DNA of 64,000 bases from Bradyrhizobium sp. JYMT SZCCT0428. GTDB lineage: Bacteria > Pseudomonadota > Alphaproteobacteria > Rhizobiales > Xanthobacteraceae. Positions 53,420 to 62,141 of this stretch are shown in pieces. Where the stretch lies: NCBI RefSeq assembly GCF_018131075.1, contig NZ_JAFCLS010000036.1:1-64000 (forward strand), read 5' to 3'. Each line of letters starts with the position of its first letter. The first letter of the stretch is position 1. The notes beneath the pieces were generated by a model. It saw only the letters and a list, made by a program, of their open reading frames with translations. It made no database searches and was not told where the DNA came from. Made by a program: the position numbers and the translations under genes.

Positions 53420-53502
53420 CGTCATGCCCGGCCTTGTGCCGGGCATCCACGTCTTTCTTGACGGTTAAGGCGTGGATGGCCGGGACGAGCCCGGCCATGA
53501 CG
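53420..53502. repeat. bipartite palindromic (REP-like) element
   Basis: CGTCATGCCCGGCCTTGTGC and onward, with an inverted partner ending CCCGGCCATGACG. Same family as 3051-3141. It lies between the pirin gene and wrbA on the minus strand, so may separate their transcripts. Confidence 0.75.
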
Positions 53503-53520
53503 GTGGAGGGTGGGTGACGA

Positions 53521-54219
53521 TCAGGCCGCGTCGACGAGCACCAGTTCGCTATCTTCCAGTGCCGTAATGGTCAGCCTGGCCTCATCGCGGATCGCGGCAC
53601 CATCGCGGGCGTTGACGCGCACGCCGTTGACTTCGACGCTACCCGCCGCCGGCACCAGATACAGATGGCGCGTCTTGCCGGCTTCGTATTCCGCGCTCTC
53701 GCCGGCCTTCAGCGTGGTGGCGAGCACGCGGGCATCGGCGCGGATCGGCAGCGCATCCTTGTCGCCGGCAATGCCGCTGGCGATGGTGACGAGCTTGCCG
53801 GAACGGTCCGACTTCGGAAAAGGCTTTGCCCCCCAGGTGGGTTGGCCACCCTTGGTGGTCGGTTCGATCCAGATCTGGAAGATCCGGGTGTTGGTCGGCT
53901 CCAGATTGTACTCGGCATGACGGATGCCGGATCCGGCGCTCATCACTTGCACGTCGCCGGCTTCAGTGCGGCCCTTGTTGCCAAGCGAGTCCTGATGGGT
54001 GATCGCGCCTTCGCGCACATAGGTGATGATTTCCATGTTGGCATGGGGATGGGCGGGAAAGCCGGTGTTCGGGGCGATCTCGTCGTCGTTCCACACCCGC
54101 AGCGAACCGTGACCCATATTGTCGGGGTCATAATGGCTGCCGAAGGAGAAGTGATGCTTTGCCTTCAGCCAGCCGTGATCGGCGCCGCCGAGTTTTGCAA
54201 AGGGTCTGAGTTCGATCAT
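53521..54219 (-). CDS. pirin-family protein (bicupin)
   Basis: A 232-residue two-barrel cupin. The N-terminal barrel has HYDPDNMGHGSLRVWNDDEI and HPHANMEIITYVREGAI, with a His/Glu metal site, and VMSAGSGIRHAEYN. Some bacterial pirins have quercetinase activity. AAAGGAA precedes the ATG at 54219. It lies 70 bases downstream of the SDR gene and is probably co-transcribed with it. Confidence 0.92.
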   Translation of the reverse strand: MIELRPFAKLGGADHGWLKAKHHFSFGSHYDPDNMGHGSLRVWNDDEIAPNTGFPAHPHANMEIITYVREGAITHQDSLGNKGRTEAGDVQVMSAGSGIRHAEYNLEPTNTRIFQIWIEPTTKGGQPTWGAKPFPKSDRSGKLVTIASGIAGDKDALPIRADARVLATTLKAGESAEYEAGKTRHLYLVPAAGSVEVNGVRVNARDGAAIRDEARLTITALEDSELVLVDAA

Positions 54220-54289
54220 TGGAATATTCCTTTGAAACGTTTGCGAGGGGCCAGGCGCAACGCGCCCGGCTTCTGTTGGTTGGATTGGA

Positions 54290-55042
54290 TCAGGCGCCGA
54301 AGCCGCCATCGACGTTGAGCACGGTGCCGGTCACGAACGACGCGTCCGGGCTGGTCAGGAACACGACGCCGGCCGCGATCTCTTCGGCGGTGCCGTAGCG
54401 CTGCAGTGCGTGCTGCGTACGCTGGGCTTCGGCGAAGTCGCCGCCGTCCTTCGGGTTCATGTCGGTATCGATCGAGCCCGGCTGCAGCACGTTCACGGTG
54501 ATGCCGCGGGGGCCGAGGTCGCGCGATGCGCCCTTGCTGTAGCCGACGATCGCAGCCTTGGTGGCGGCGTAATCGGCAAGGCCCGGGAACGAGGCGCGGG
54601 TCGCAATGCCCGAACCGATGGTGACGATGCGTCCGCCTTCGCCCATCAGCTTCGAGGCAGCGCGGATCGCGGTGACAACGCCATGCACATTGATCGCGTC
54701 CTGGCGCGCCAGTGCCGCGGTGTCGGCGTTGGCATCATCGACTGCGCCGCTGACGGCGACGCCGGCATTGTTGACGAGAATGTCGAGCCGGCCAAAGTGC
54801 CTGGCGACGTCATTCACCAATTGCTCGACTTCAACAGTTGATGCCTGGTCGGCCTTGAAGGCGCGGGCTTCGACACCCTTGGCCTTCAACTCCTTGACGA
54901 CAGCTTCGGCCTTGTCAGGGGAGGCGACATAGCTGATGGCGACGTTGGCGCCCTGATCCGCGAGGGCGCGGGCGCTGGCTGCGCCGATGCCGCGCGAGCC
55001 GCCGGTGACGAGGGCTACCTTGCCCGAAAGTTTCTTGGCCAT
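54290..55042 (-). CDS. SDR-family oxidoreductase
   Basis: A 250-residue classical SDR. ALVTGGSRGIGAA is the cofactor site, NNAGVAVSG the strand-4 motif, and YAATKAA the catalytic YxxxK; SGIATRASFPGLADY precedes it with Ser. It starts ATG with GGAG upstream. It heads the SDR-pirin(-wrbA) group, a set often controlled by a LysR protein, and lies next to an inverted-repeat operator candidate. Confidence 0.92.
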   Translation of the reverse strand: MAKKLSGKVALVTGGSRGIGAASARALADQGANVAISYVASPDKAEAVVKELKAKGVEARAFKADQASTVEVEQLVNDVARHFGRLDILVNNAGVAVSGAVDDANADTAALARQDAINVHGVVTAIRAASKLMGEGGRIVTIGSGIATRASFPGLADYAATKAAIVGYSKGASRDLGPRGITVNVLQPGSIDTDMNPKDGGDFAEAQRTQHALQRYGTAEEIAAGVVFLTSPDASFVTGTVLNVDGGFGA

Positions 55043-55100
55043 TGGATTTCTCCGTTGCTTGAATTCCGATGGCCATTGGATATGCCTCCCGACGTGGTAT

Positions 55101-55138
55101 ATAAATAGAAACTATCGAAACACATTGTTTCTATTTAT
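55101..55138. promoter_or_regulatory. 12-bp perfect inverted repeat, candidate LysR operator
   Basis: ATAAATAGAAAC (55101-55112) is repeated in perfect inverted form at 55127-55138 with a 14-base spacer, which holds another GAAAC (as GAAAC-TATC-GAAAC). It lies about 58 bases before the SDR start. The LysR gene at 56216 is the closest regulator. The site fits an autogenous or SDR-operon operator (inference). Confidence 0.6.
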
Positions 55139-55317
55139 GATCTAATGGAAAGGCCGCCTGTGCCGGACATGCATATTTTCGACCGCCCAAACATCGGGAA
55201 TCGGCCTCCTGGACCGAACCGCCGGGCGGCTTGCCCAGACTGATGCCAAGTCACTCGGGCGCGAGGCACCGGGGAAGGGCATTGCGCCGTCATTCGGGCC
55301 GCATGGAGGAGTTACGC

Positions 55318-56172
55318 ATGAACGCCGTTCGCCGCGGAGTATTGGGATTGATGGGAGCGCTGCTAGTGGCGGGTCCATCGGACGCTGGCGGCCGCAAGCC
55401 GGCCTCGTCCGGTCAGGATGCCGCTGTGAAAGGGCGGCGATCGACGGTGAAACCACGCCACGTTGTTTGCTTCCTTGGCGGCGCGAACGGCCTGGCGAAG
55501 CTGTCGGACGCGGCTTCGATGGCCATCCGCGATTTCGCCACCGGCTTCAGCATCGATCAGACCTATTCTCAGGACAAAGCGGATCCGCGCATGACCCGTT
55601 CGTTTGGGGTTTCCTGGGATCGCGTGCATCCCAACGCCCGCTCCAGCGCCGATGAGGACGCCGTCGAAAATCACCAATCGGTGCTGTACGTGCTGGGCCC
55701 GCCCATGACGTCGGAAACCGCCATGGTAGTTTCCACCGGTGCCCTGATGCTCGTCCACCAGGTCATCAAGGCGGGGGCTACCGCCGTCAAGGGCGAGAGC
55801 GCCGGTGTCGCGCACGGCCTCGCGAGGTGGAACGAACTCATCCTTCAGGCCAGTGCCGCGCTGAAATCCGATGATGACTTCGCGTTGCGCCGCGTTTGCC
55901 GCCTGGCATTTGCCAAACGGCCGCTGGCATCGGACGATTATCTGGAAAGCGTCGGCTTTCACCTGGCAGGATTGCCCGAAGTGTTTGTGCCGAAGTCCCA
56001 TGGCAGTGAGCGCGAAGCCGTCGCGACCATGGATGCGGTCGCTGACGAGATCGCGCGGCAAGGACTGGAGGCAACGCTCAAGTCGCGCCGCGCCAAACTG
56101 TCCTTCGAGTCCGATTGCGCGGAAGGCGATTTCAAATTCAATCCCTATGGTATCGTCAAGCTCGCATCCTGA
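55318..56172 (+). CDS. DUF4261-like protein of unknown function
   Basis: A 284-residue protein with a possible signal or membrane helix at the N-terminus (NAVRRGVLGLMGALLVAG). The middle part has SVLYVLGPPMTSETAMVVST and AVKGESAGVAHGLARWNEL, reminiscent of DUF4261, a domain of unknown role; the match is by eye and tentative. GGAGG lies eight bases before the ATG at 55318. It ends 43 bases before the LysR gene and is in the same direction. No function can be given. Confidence 0.6.
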   Translation: MNAVRRGVLGLMGALLVAGPSDAGGRKPASSGQDAAVKGRRSTVKPRHVVCFLGGANGLAKLSDAASMAIRDFATGFSIDQTYSQDKADPRMTRSFGVSWDRVHPNARSSADEDAVENHQSVLYVLGPPMTSETAMVVSTGALMLVHQVIKAGATAVKGESAGVAHGLARWNELILQASAALKSDDDFALRRVCRLAFAKRPLASDDYLESVGFHLAGLPEVFVPKSHGSEREAVATMDAVADEIARQGLEATLKSRRAKLSFESDCAEGDFKFNPYGIVKLAS

Positions 56173-56215
56173 TTTCGGGCGAGGCCCGATCACTCTCATC
56201 CGACAGGCCGGCCGA

Positions 56216-57130
56216 ATGGCGAAACTTCCGGATTTCGAAGCGCTCGCGATTTTCGCGAAGGTCGTGGAATTGCGGTCGTTTGCGGCGGCGGCAACAGAAC
56301 TCGCGCTATCCAAGGCGACGGTATCGAAGGCGGTGAGCCGGCTCGAACAACGCCTCGGCGCGCGGCTGTTCAACCGTACCTCGCGGCGGCTCGCTTTGAC
56401 CGACGCCGGCCAAAAGCTGGCCGAGCGCGCGACGCAGCTGTTGGTCGACGGCGAAGCGGCCGAGAACGAGGCGCTGTCGCAATCGACGGCGCCGCGCGGG
56501 CTGGTGCGGCTCGCGGTGCCGATGACGTTCGGGGTCAAGGCGGTGGCACCGCTGTTGCCGGAATTCCTGAGCCAGTATCCGGAAGTCTCGATCGACCTGC
56601 ATCTCAGCGACGCGACGGTGGACCTGATCGGCGAGGGTTTTGACGCCGGCTTGCGCATCGCGCGGCTGCCGGATTCCTCCCTGATCGCACGGCGGCTCTG
56701 CGCGATGCCGCGCTACACGGTGGCGGCACCGTCCTATCTCAAGCGCCACGGCCGGCCGACGCATCCGATGCATCTCTCCCAGCACAAATGCTTCGGCTAC
56801 GCCTATCTCTCGACGCCCGGTGTCTGGCACTACACCAACGCCGCAGGCGAGCAGGCCAGCGTGCGCCCGGCCGGGCAGCTCCGCGTCAACAATGGCGAGG
56901 CGGTGTTGCCGTCGGTGATTGCCGGCCTCGGCATCGCCGATCTGCCCGACTTCATCGTCGGCGATGCGATCGCCTCCGGCGAAGTCGAGGTGATCCTCAA
57001 AGGCTGGAAGCAGCCGGAAGGCGCGGTGCATCTGGTAACCCCGCCCGGCGGCCCGCGCCCCGCCCGCGTCGAGGTGCTGGCAGAGTTTCTGATGAAGCAT
57101 TTTGCCAAGGGGAAGAAGAAAGCGTCCTGA
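56216..57130 (+). CDS. LysR-family transcriptional regulator
   Basis: A 304-residue LysR protein. DFEALAIFAKVVELRSFAAA and ELALSKATVSKAVSRLEQRL form the winged HTH. The effector domain begins near residue 90 (GLVRLAVPMTFG). Its group often controls pirin/SDR/quinone-reductase genes, and such genes lie on the other strand about 1.2 kb away with a strong inverted repeat. The longer frame to 55871 lacks support. Confidence 0.9.
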   Translation: MAKLPDFEALAIFAKVVELRSFAAAATELALSKATVSKAVSRLEQRLGARLFNRTSRRLALTDAGQKLAERATQLLVDGEAAENEALSQSTAPRGLVRLAVPMTFGVKAVAPLLPEFLSQYPEVSIDLHLSDATVDLIGEGFDAGLRIARLPDSSLIARRLCAMPRYTVAAPSYLKRHGRPTHPMHLSQHKCFGYAYLSTPGVWHYTNAAGEQASVRPAGQLRVNNGEAVLPSVIAGLGIADLPDFIVGDAIASGEVEVILKGWKQPEGAVHLVTPPGGPRPARVEVLAEFLMKHFAKGKKKAS

Positions 57131-57223
57131 GGCGGCGCGACGAACGGCGCCTTTGCCCATGGCATCGAGTTTCGGCTAGGCTGCCTCCCAACAACCAAAA
57201 CAAGAACTCCGGGGGAAATGCCT

Positions 57224-58213
57224 ATGAACCGACGCGAACTCCTGAAAGCCGCCGCCGTGCTGCCGCTGGCGCAAGCCGCGCTCTCGCATCCGGCCTTCGC
57301 GCAAGCCGCGTATCCCTCGCGCAATATCACCATGATCGTGCCGTTTCCGCCCGGCGGCCAGGCTGATCTGGCGGCGCGGCCGGTGGCGCAGGCGCTGGAA
57401 AAAATCCTCGGCAAGCCTGTGCTGGTCGACAACCGCGCCGGTGGCGGCGGCGGATCGGTCGGCAATGCGGCGGCGGCGCGCGCCGAACCCGACGGCTACA
57501 CATTGTTGATGACGCTGTCGTCGCTGGCGGTGCTGCCGGAGGCCGACCGGCTGTTCGACCGGCCGGTGGCCTACGAAGTATCGCAATTCGCGCCGGTCGC
57601 GCGCGTGCTGGCCGACCCCACGCTGCTGGCGGTGCCGGCCTCGGCACCGTGGAAGACGCTGCAGGATTTCGTCGATGATGCCAAAAAGCGTCCCGGCCAG
57701 ATTCCTTACGGCTCGTCGGGGCCCTATGGCACGCTGCATGTGGCGATGGAAATGTTCGCGGCGAGCGCCGGCATCAAATTGCTGCACGTGCCGTTTCGCG
57801 GCGCCGCACCTGCGTTGACCGCGCTGCTCAGCGGCACGGTGCAGGCGGTGGCCTCGGCGCCGGGCACGCTGAAGCAGCAGGTCGATGACGGCAAGATGCG
57901 CGTGCTCGCGAACTGGGGCGCGGCGCGTATCGCAAGCTTTCCCGATCTGCCGACCTTCCAGGAGCTCGGCTACAAGGACGTCGAGTTCTACATCTGGGCG
58001 GGATTGTTTGCGCAGAGCGCGCTGCCGGCGCCGATCATGACGCAGTTGCGCGGCGCGATGGCACAGGCGGTGAAGGCGCCCGAAGTGATCAGGACCTTCG
58101 AGACCGCCGGCAGTCCGGTCGCTTACATGGACGCGCCGGAATTTGCAAAATTCGTCGCCGACGACAGCGCGCGGCTGGTCGCCGCGGTGAAGAAGATCGG
58201 CAAGGTGGAGTAG
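57224..58213 (+). CDS. Bug-family periplasmic binding protein with Tat-like signal
   Basis: A 329-residue Bug/TctC-type protein. The signal peptide starts NRRELLKAAAVLP, with twin Arg, and ends at AFAQA, suggesting Tat export. YPSRNITMIVPFPPGGQAD and DNRAGGGGGSVGN are the ligand loops. GGGGG is eight bases before the ATG at 57224. No TctAB genes are adjacent. The LysR gene upstream by 93 bases may regulate it. Confidence 0.87.
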   Translation: MNRRELLKAAAVLPLAQAALSHPAFAQAAYPSRNITMIVPFPPGGQADLAARPVAQALEKILGKPVLVDNRAGGGGGSVGNAAAARAEPDGYTLLMTLSSLAVLPEADRLFDRPVAYEVSQFAPVARVLADPTLLAVPASAPWKTLQDFVDDAKKRPGQIPYGSSGPYGTLHVAMEMFAASAGIKLLHVPFRGAAPALTALLSGTVQAVASAPGTLKQQVDDGKMRVLANWGAARIASFPDLPTFQELGYKDVEFYIWAGLFAQSALPAPIMTQLRGAMAQAVKAPEVIRTFETAGSPVAYMDAPEFAKFVADDSARLVAAVKKIGKVE

Positions 58214-58222
58214 CGGCCTGCC

Positions 58223-60847
58223 TCAGAATTCGCTGCGGATTGCGCCCCGCAATGTATGCCGGTCGAAGCCCGGTGCGAACGCGCCCTCGTAGGAGGCCTT
58301 GAACGACGTCGAGGCCGTCAGATCCCACCGCGCCTCGATGCCGGTGAGCGCAGTGGTGCGGGCGCGTCCGACGCCGGTGATCGCGAACTGGATTCCCGGC
58401 GCGCCTTCGAAAGCCGCAAGCATACCTGGCGCGTTGCCGGAAAACTCATGGCGCGCGCCGAGCGTGACGCCGAACTGCGCCGGAAGTCCATTGGCCATCA
58501 CGGTCTGATGCATCAAGCGCAAACCCGCGGTGCCGAACAGCGCGTCGAAGTTGCCGGCCTGTACAATCTGATTCACGCCGGGGGCGCCGGTTTCGCTGAA
58601 GTCGTTTTGCCTTGTCGCGTACCAGTCGAGGTTGGCAAAGGGCTCGGCCTTGAAGCCACTGAGCTGGAACGGCCGCGCGATGCCGAACGTGGCGGCGAAC
58701 GTGTTGGCGCGGGACTGGCCGGTGGCGGTTTCGCCCAGGAACGCGATCGCGCGCGAGGATTCCAGCGCCGCGAACGAATAGCTGATGGCCGATGCGACGT
58801 TGAATCCGTAGCTCTCGCCGCGCGCATAGAACCCGGCGTGGCCGGCATTGGCATCGATCCGGTCGGCGCGACTTGCCGACCGGATCTTGCCGGTCGATGC
58901 GCCGACTGCGAGGCCGATTGTGGCACCGGGGCTGTTCCACAGATCGACACCGAGCGCGGCGCCGCCGATGCTGGTGTTGGTGCCGAAGGCGATGTCGGTC
59001 GCCGCCACCTTGTCCCAATTGCCATAGCCGCCGAACCACACGCTCTGCACTGGCGCAGCGCGGCGCGCGCGAAGCGCCTTGCTGATCGGGTCCGCCGGCT
59101 CCGGCGCGTAGGAAGAGGCCGACATCCGCACGGTCTCGCCGCGCGACTGGGTACCGGCGTTCCACATGAAATTCTGGAAGGCGCCGGCTTGATCGGTGGT
59201 GAAACGGCGCCCATCTGCGTGAATCTGTCCGGCGAGATCGTCGAGGCCGGCCTTGATGCCGGGCGTGTTGAGCGCGGCGAGCGTGTTGATGGCGGTGGAG
59301 AGTGGGCCGGACACGCTGCCGAGCTGGGCCGTGTCAAGCGCGCCGGCCACGGCGGCCTGGTTCGGAGTCAAACCGGACACCGACAGCGTGCCGAAGCCTG
59401 CGATCTGCTGCAGCGTGAAATACGCATTGTTGGCATCGTAGCTGAGCTGCCCCGACACCAGCGGCGCGTTCAGCGGCGCCAGCGATGCGAAGGTTCCGGT
59501 GACGCCGCCGGCCGCGGTGACGATCGTGTATTGCGTGTTGGCAACAAAGCCGGTGCCGAGCGGCACGATCTGCACGGTGCCGCCATTGAGGGTCGCGGCG
59601 CCGGTCGCGGCGATCTTGTCGGATTGCCCGGCAGCGTTGATTTCGACCTGGTAAGTCGAGCCGGCGTTGAAGGTGACATTGCCGTTGACGTTGGTGGTGC
59701 CGATCGAATTGCCGGGCGCGACGGTGCCGCCATTGTTGACGACGAGGCCGCCGACCGTGCCGGTGCCGCCGAGATAGCCGCCGTTGACGGTGACGACGGA
59801 CGGCAATGTGCCGTTCACGATCAGGCCGCCGGCTTCCACCGTCGTCGCGCCGTTGAAGGCGGTGGTGCCGGTCAGTGTCCAGACCGAGGTGCCGGTTTTC
59901 CGCAGCAGTTCAAACTCATCATACTGCAGGCCTGTGCCGAGATTGCCGAGGTTGAACGTCGCGCTTCCGTTACCGCCAAATCCCAGCGTGTCGGTGCCGG
60001 TACCGCCAAATACAAGCCCGGTGATGGCCGATCCTGGCGCCAGCGTGAGCGAGTCTGCGCCACCCGACAAATTGATCGCGGTGCTGCCGCCGCCCGTGAT
60101 CGTGCCCGAATTGAAGACGGTGTCGATACCGGTCGATCCCGTGATTCCCACAGCGACGGTCCCGGAAATCGTACCGGCATTGTTGATCGTATTGCCGCCG
60201 GCGCTGAGAAAAATGCCGTCAAAGCCGATGACGGATCCGCCAGCGAGCACATTGATTGAATTTGAAGTCGATGTCCCGCCAACATATGCACCTTGCGCGC
60301 TGATGGCGTTACCGAACACAGTGCCGCCGACGTTGATGGTGTTGTTGCTGGAATCGAGAACGCCAATGGCAGGCCCGCCGATGCTGGTGGTCGCGACAAG
60401 ACCTCCGGCTGCAATCGATATCGTGTTGCTGGCGGAGCCGTTGAGGATCAGGATTCCACTGCTGCCGGCGTGCTGAATCGTTCCCTGATCATTGACATTC
60501 ACCTGCGATGAGGAAGTGTTTGACAGACTAACCGCCGAAAAGGCGGCGGCTGGCGTAAGCGAAGCCGGGGCGCCTCCCGTGCCGATATTGACCGTAACAT
60601 TGGTCCTGCCCGTAGCGTTGATGTTGTCGGTGTTGCCCAGGCCGGTGCAAGTCGCCACATCGTTGGAATCGAGTGCGCCGATGGCGCCGGTGCCGACCAC
60701 CGTGCAGGCGGCGTGCGCCGGGCCGGGTGCCAGCGCAAGCAGCCCCCCGAGCACGAGCGGCGCCAGCGGTGTGGTGACGAGCAGTCTGTTGCGCAAGTCA
60801 ATCGGCATCACGGCGTTTTGGGCGCGGTCCTGTATTCCAGTCGGCAT
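58223..60847 (-). CDS. autotransporter (type Va) with beta-helix passenger
   Basis: An 874-residue outer-membrane protein. It has a long signal peptide (about 1-48, ending AHAA), then a passenger of Gly/Asn/Thr-rich beta-helix repeats (NTISIAAGG, NTINVGG and similar) with PATR-like repeats (TTVEAGGLIVNGTL). The autotransporter barrel spans about 600-874 (SVWFGGYGNWDKVAATD onwards) and ends in Phe (IRSEF), as barrels do. AAGGAA precedes the ATG. The passenger is short and its function (adhesion, for instance) unknown. It diverges from two AraC-type genes. Confidence 0.9.
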   Translation of the reverse strand: MPTGIQDRAQNAVMPIDLRNRLLVTTPLAPLVLGGLLALAPGPAHAACTVVGTGAIGALDSNDVATCTGLGNTDNINATGRTNVTVNIGTGGAPASLTPAAAFSAVSLSNTSSSQVNVNDQGTIQHAGSSGILILNGSASNTISIAAGGLVATTSIGGPAIGVLDSSNNTINVGGTVFGNAISAQGAYVGGTSTSNSINVLAGGSVIGFDGIFLSAGGNTINNAGTISGTVAVGITGSTGIDTVFNSGTITGGGSTAINLSGGADSLTLAPGSAITGLVFGGTGTDTLGFGGNGSATFNLGNLGTGLQYDEFELLRKTGTSVWTLTGTTAFNGATTVEAGGLIVNGTLPSVVTVNGGYLGGTGTVGGLVVNNGGTVAPGNSIGTTNVNGNVTFNAGSTYQVEINAAGQSDKIAATGAATLNGGTVQIVPLGTGFVANTQYTIVTAAGGVTGTFASLAPLNAPLVSGQLSYDANNAYFTLQQIAGFGTLSVSGLTPNQAAVAGALDTAQLGSVSGPLSTAINTLAALNTPGIKAGLDDLAGQIHADGRRFTTDQAGAFQNFMWNAGTQSRGETVRMSASSYAPEPADPISKALRARRAAPVQSVWFGGYGNWDKVAATDIAFGTNTSIGGAALGVDLWNSPGATIGLAVGASTGKIRSASRADRIDANAGHAGFYARGESYGFNVASAISYSFAALESSRAIAFLGETATGQSRANTFAATFGIARPFQLSGFKAEPFANLDWYATRQNDFSETGAPGVNQIVQAGNFDALFGTAGLRLMHQTVMANGLPAQFGVTLGARHEFSGNAPGMLAAFEGAPGIQFAITGVGRARTTALTGIEARWDLTASTSFKASYEGAFAPGFDRHTLRGAIRSEF

Positions 60848-61132
60848 CGACAATTCCTTCGTGGCAGCATCCGAACTGCTAGCGGGAACGTCGCGGCGCT
60901 TCTTGGAGCTGCGCGAAACGCATTATGGCTGAAGGCGCAAGACGCCGGTTTACGCCGGCCTGTTGCGGCGATGTCACGGACGGGCGGGTCGGCGGCGCGA
61001 CGGGTTGCCGCATCTAATGGACTACAGCGCAAATTTCCATGGTCTGGTGCGCAACTGTGCTGGAAGACGTTGCGCCGGGCAGCCAACGCGATATTGGTGT
61101 TCCGTTACACGAGCCTGGAGACGCGCGCGCCT
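60848..61132. promoter_or_regulatory. divergent region between autotransporter and AraC genes
   Basis: About 285 bases. I see no gene and no strong palindrome. Both promoters must lie here, so an AraC-type protein could control the autotransporter as well as itself (inference). Confidence 0.35.
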
Positions 61133-62141
61133 ATGGCGGCCGACAGCCAATCGACCCCCGGCGCGCCGCTGCTCGGCTATGCCGGCGACCCGCATGGGCC
61201 TGCCTATGAGATGTGGCGGGAGGAGTTTTGCCGCCACGTGATAGCGGCCGATCTTTCGCCTCTGTCCGGCGGCGCTTTTCGCTGTGACATCACGCCGTTG
61301 ATATTGCCGCAGGCAACGATATCCTTCTGCAACGGCACGCCGATCAGATTTACGACGCTTGGCGCCAGCGACGATCTGGCGTTGCTGATCGCGCCGGATT
61401 CGCCGTTGCACGCCGTCATGGGCCGTCGCGCGATCGAAGTCGCGCCGCTGGGCATGAGCCTTGGCGACGCCTCCATCAAGGGCGCGTTCATCTCGCAGCT
61501 CGAGGAGGGCAACTTCAAGTCCGCCTTGTTCAACCGCAAGACGCTGCTGTCCTACTGCCCCGATGCGCAAGACAGCATTGCGCGGCCGCTCGATCATAAC
61601 CCCGCGCTCACAGCGCTGCTGCATCGATATTACGACTTCGCGGTTCAGCACGCCCCGGGCCTCGATGCGATGGCGCAGCATGCCGTTTCGCAACATTTGA
61701 TGGATTTGCTGGTGCTGGTGCTCGGCGGCAGGCGCGACGCCACCGAACTGGCGAAACAGCGCGGCCTCGCCGCGGCGCGGCTGGAAGCCATCAAGGCCGA
61801 CATTCTGGCGCGGCTCGGCGACGGCAGCCTCACGCTCGCCGACCTCGCGCGGCGCCACCGCGCCAGCCCGCGCACCATTCAATTGCTGTTCGAGCGCAGC
61901 GGCGCCACGTTCTCGGAGTTCGTGCTGGAGCAGCGGCTGCTGCGGGCGGCAAGGCTGCTGCGCGATCCGCGGCACCGGGCGGGCAAGGTGAGCGATATTG
62001 CCTATCGCCGGATTCAACGATGTCTCGTATTTCCACCGGTCGTTTCGCCGGCGCTTTGGCATGACGCCTCTGGAAGCGAAGGCGCAGCAGGTGGAAACGG
62101 ATATAGACGAACGGTTGCATGGGCCCGGGACACGTAAATGA
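61133..62141 (+). pseudogene. AraC-family regulator with a frameshift in the second HTH
   Basis: The N-terminal part reads as an AraC regulator close in sequence to the next gene: LGYAGDPHGPAYEMWREEFCR, TLADLARRHRASPRTIQLLF (first HTH), FVLEQRLLRAARLLRDP. At about 62006-62010 a two-base deletion relative to the paralogue shifts the frame. The current frame ends at 62137 with an unrelated tail, whereas the shifted frame restores GFNDVSYFHRSFRRRFGMTP and continues to a TGA at 62139-62141 overlapping the next ATG (ATGA). This is a recent frameshift or a sequencing error. If real, the protein lacks its second DNA-binding helix. Confidence 0.8.

Noticed and set aside
55363..56658. Minus-strand frame of 431 residues opposite the DUF4261-like and LysR genes
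   Set aside because: It spans two plus-strand genes and has no domain features.
58256..60259. Plus-strand frame of 667 residues antisense to the autotransporter
   Set aside because: Long frames opposite Gly/Thr/Asn-rich repeats are expected in high-GC DNA; no start signal or family.
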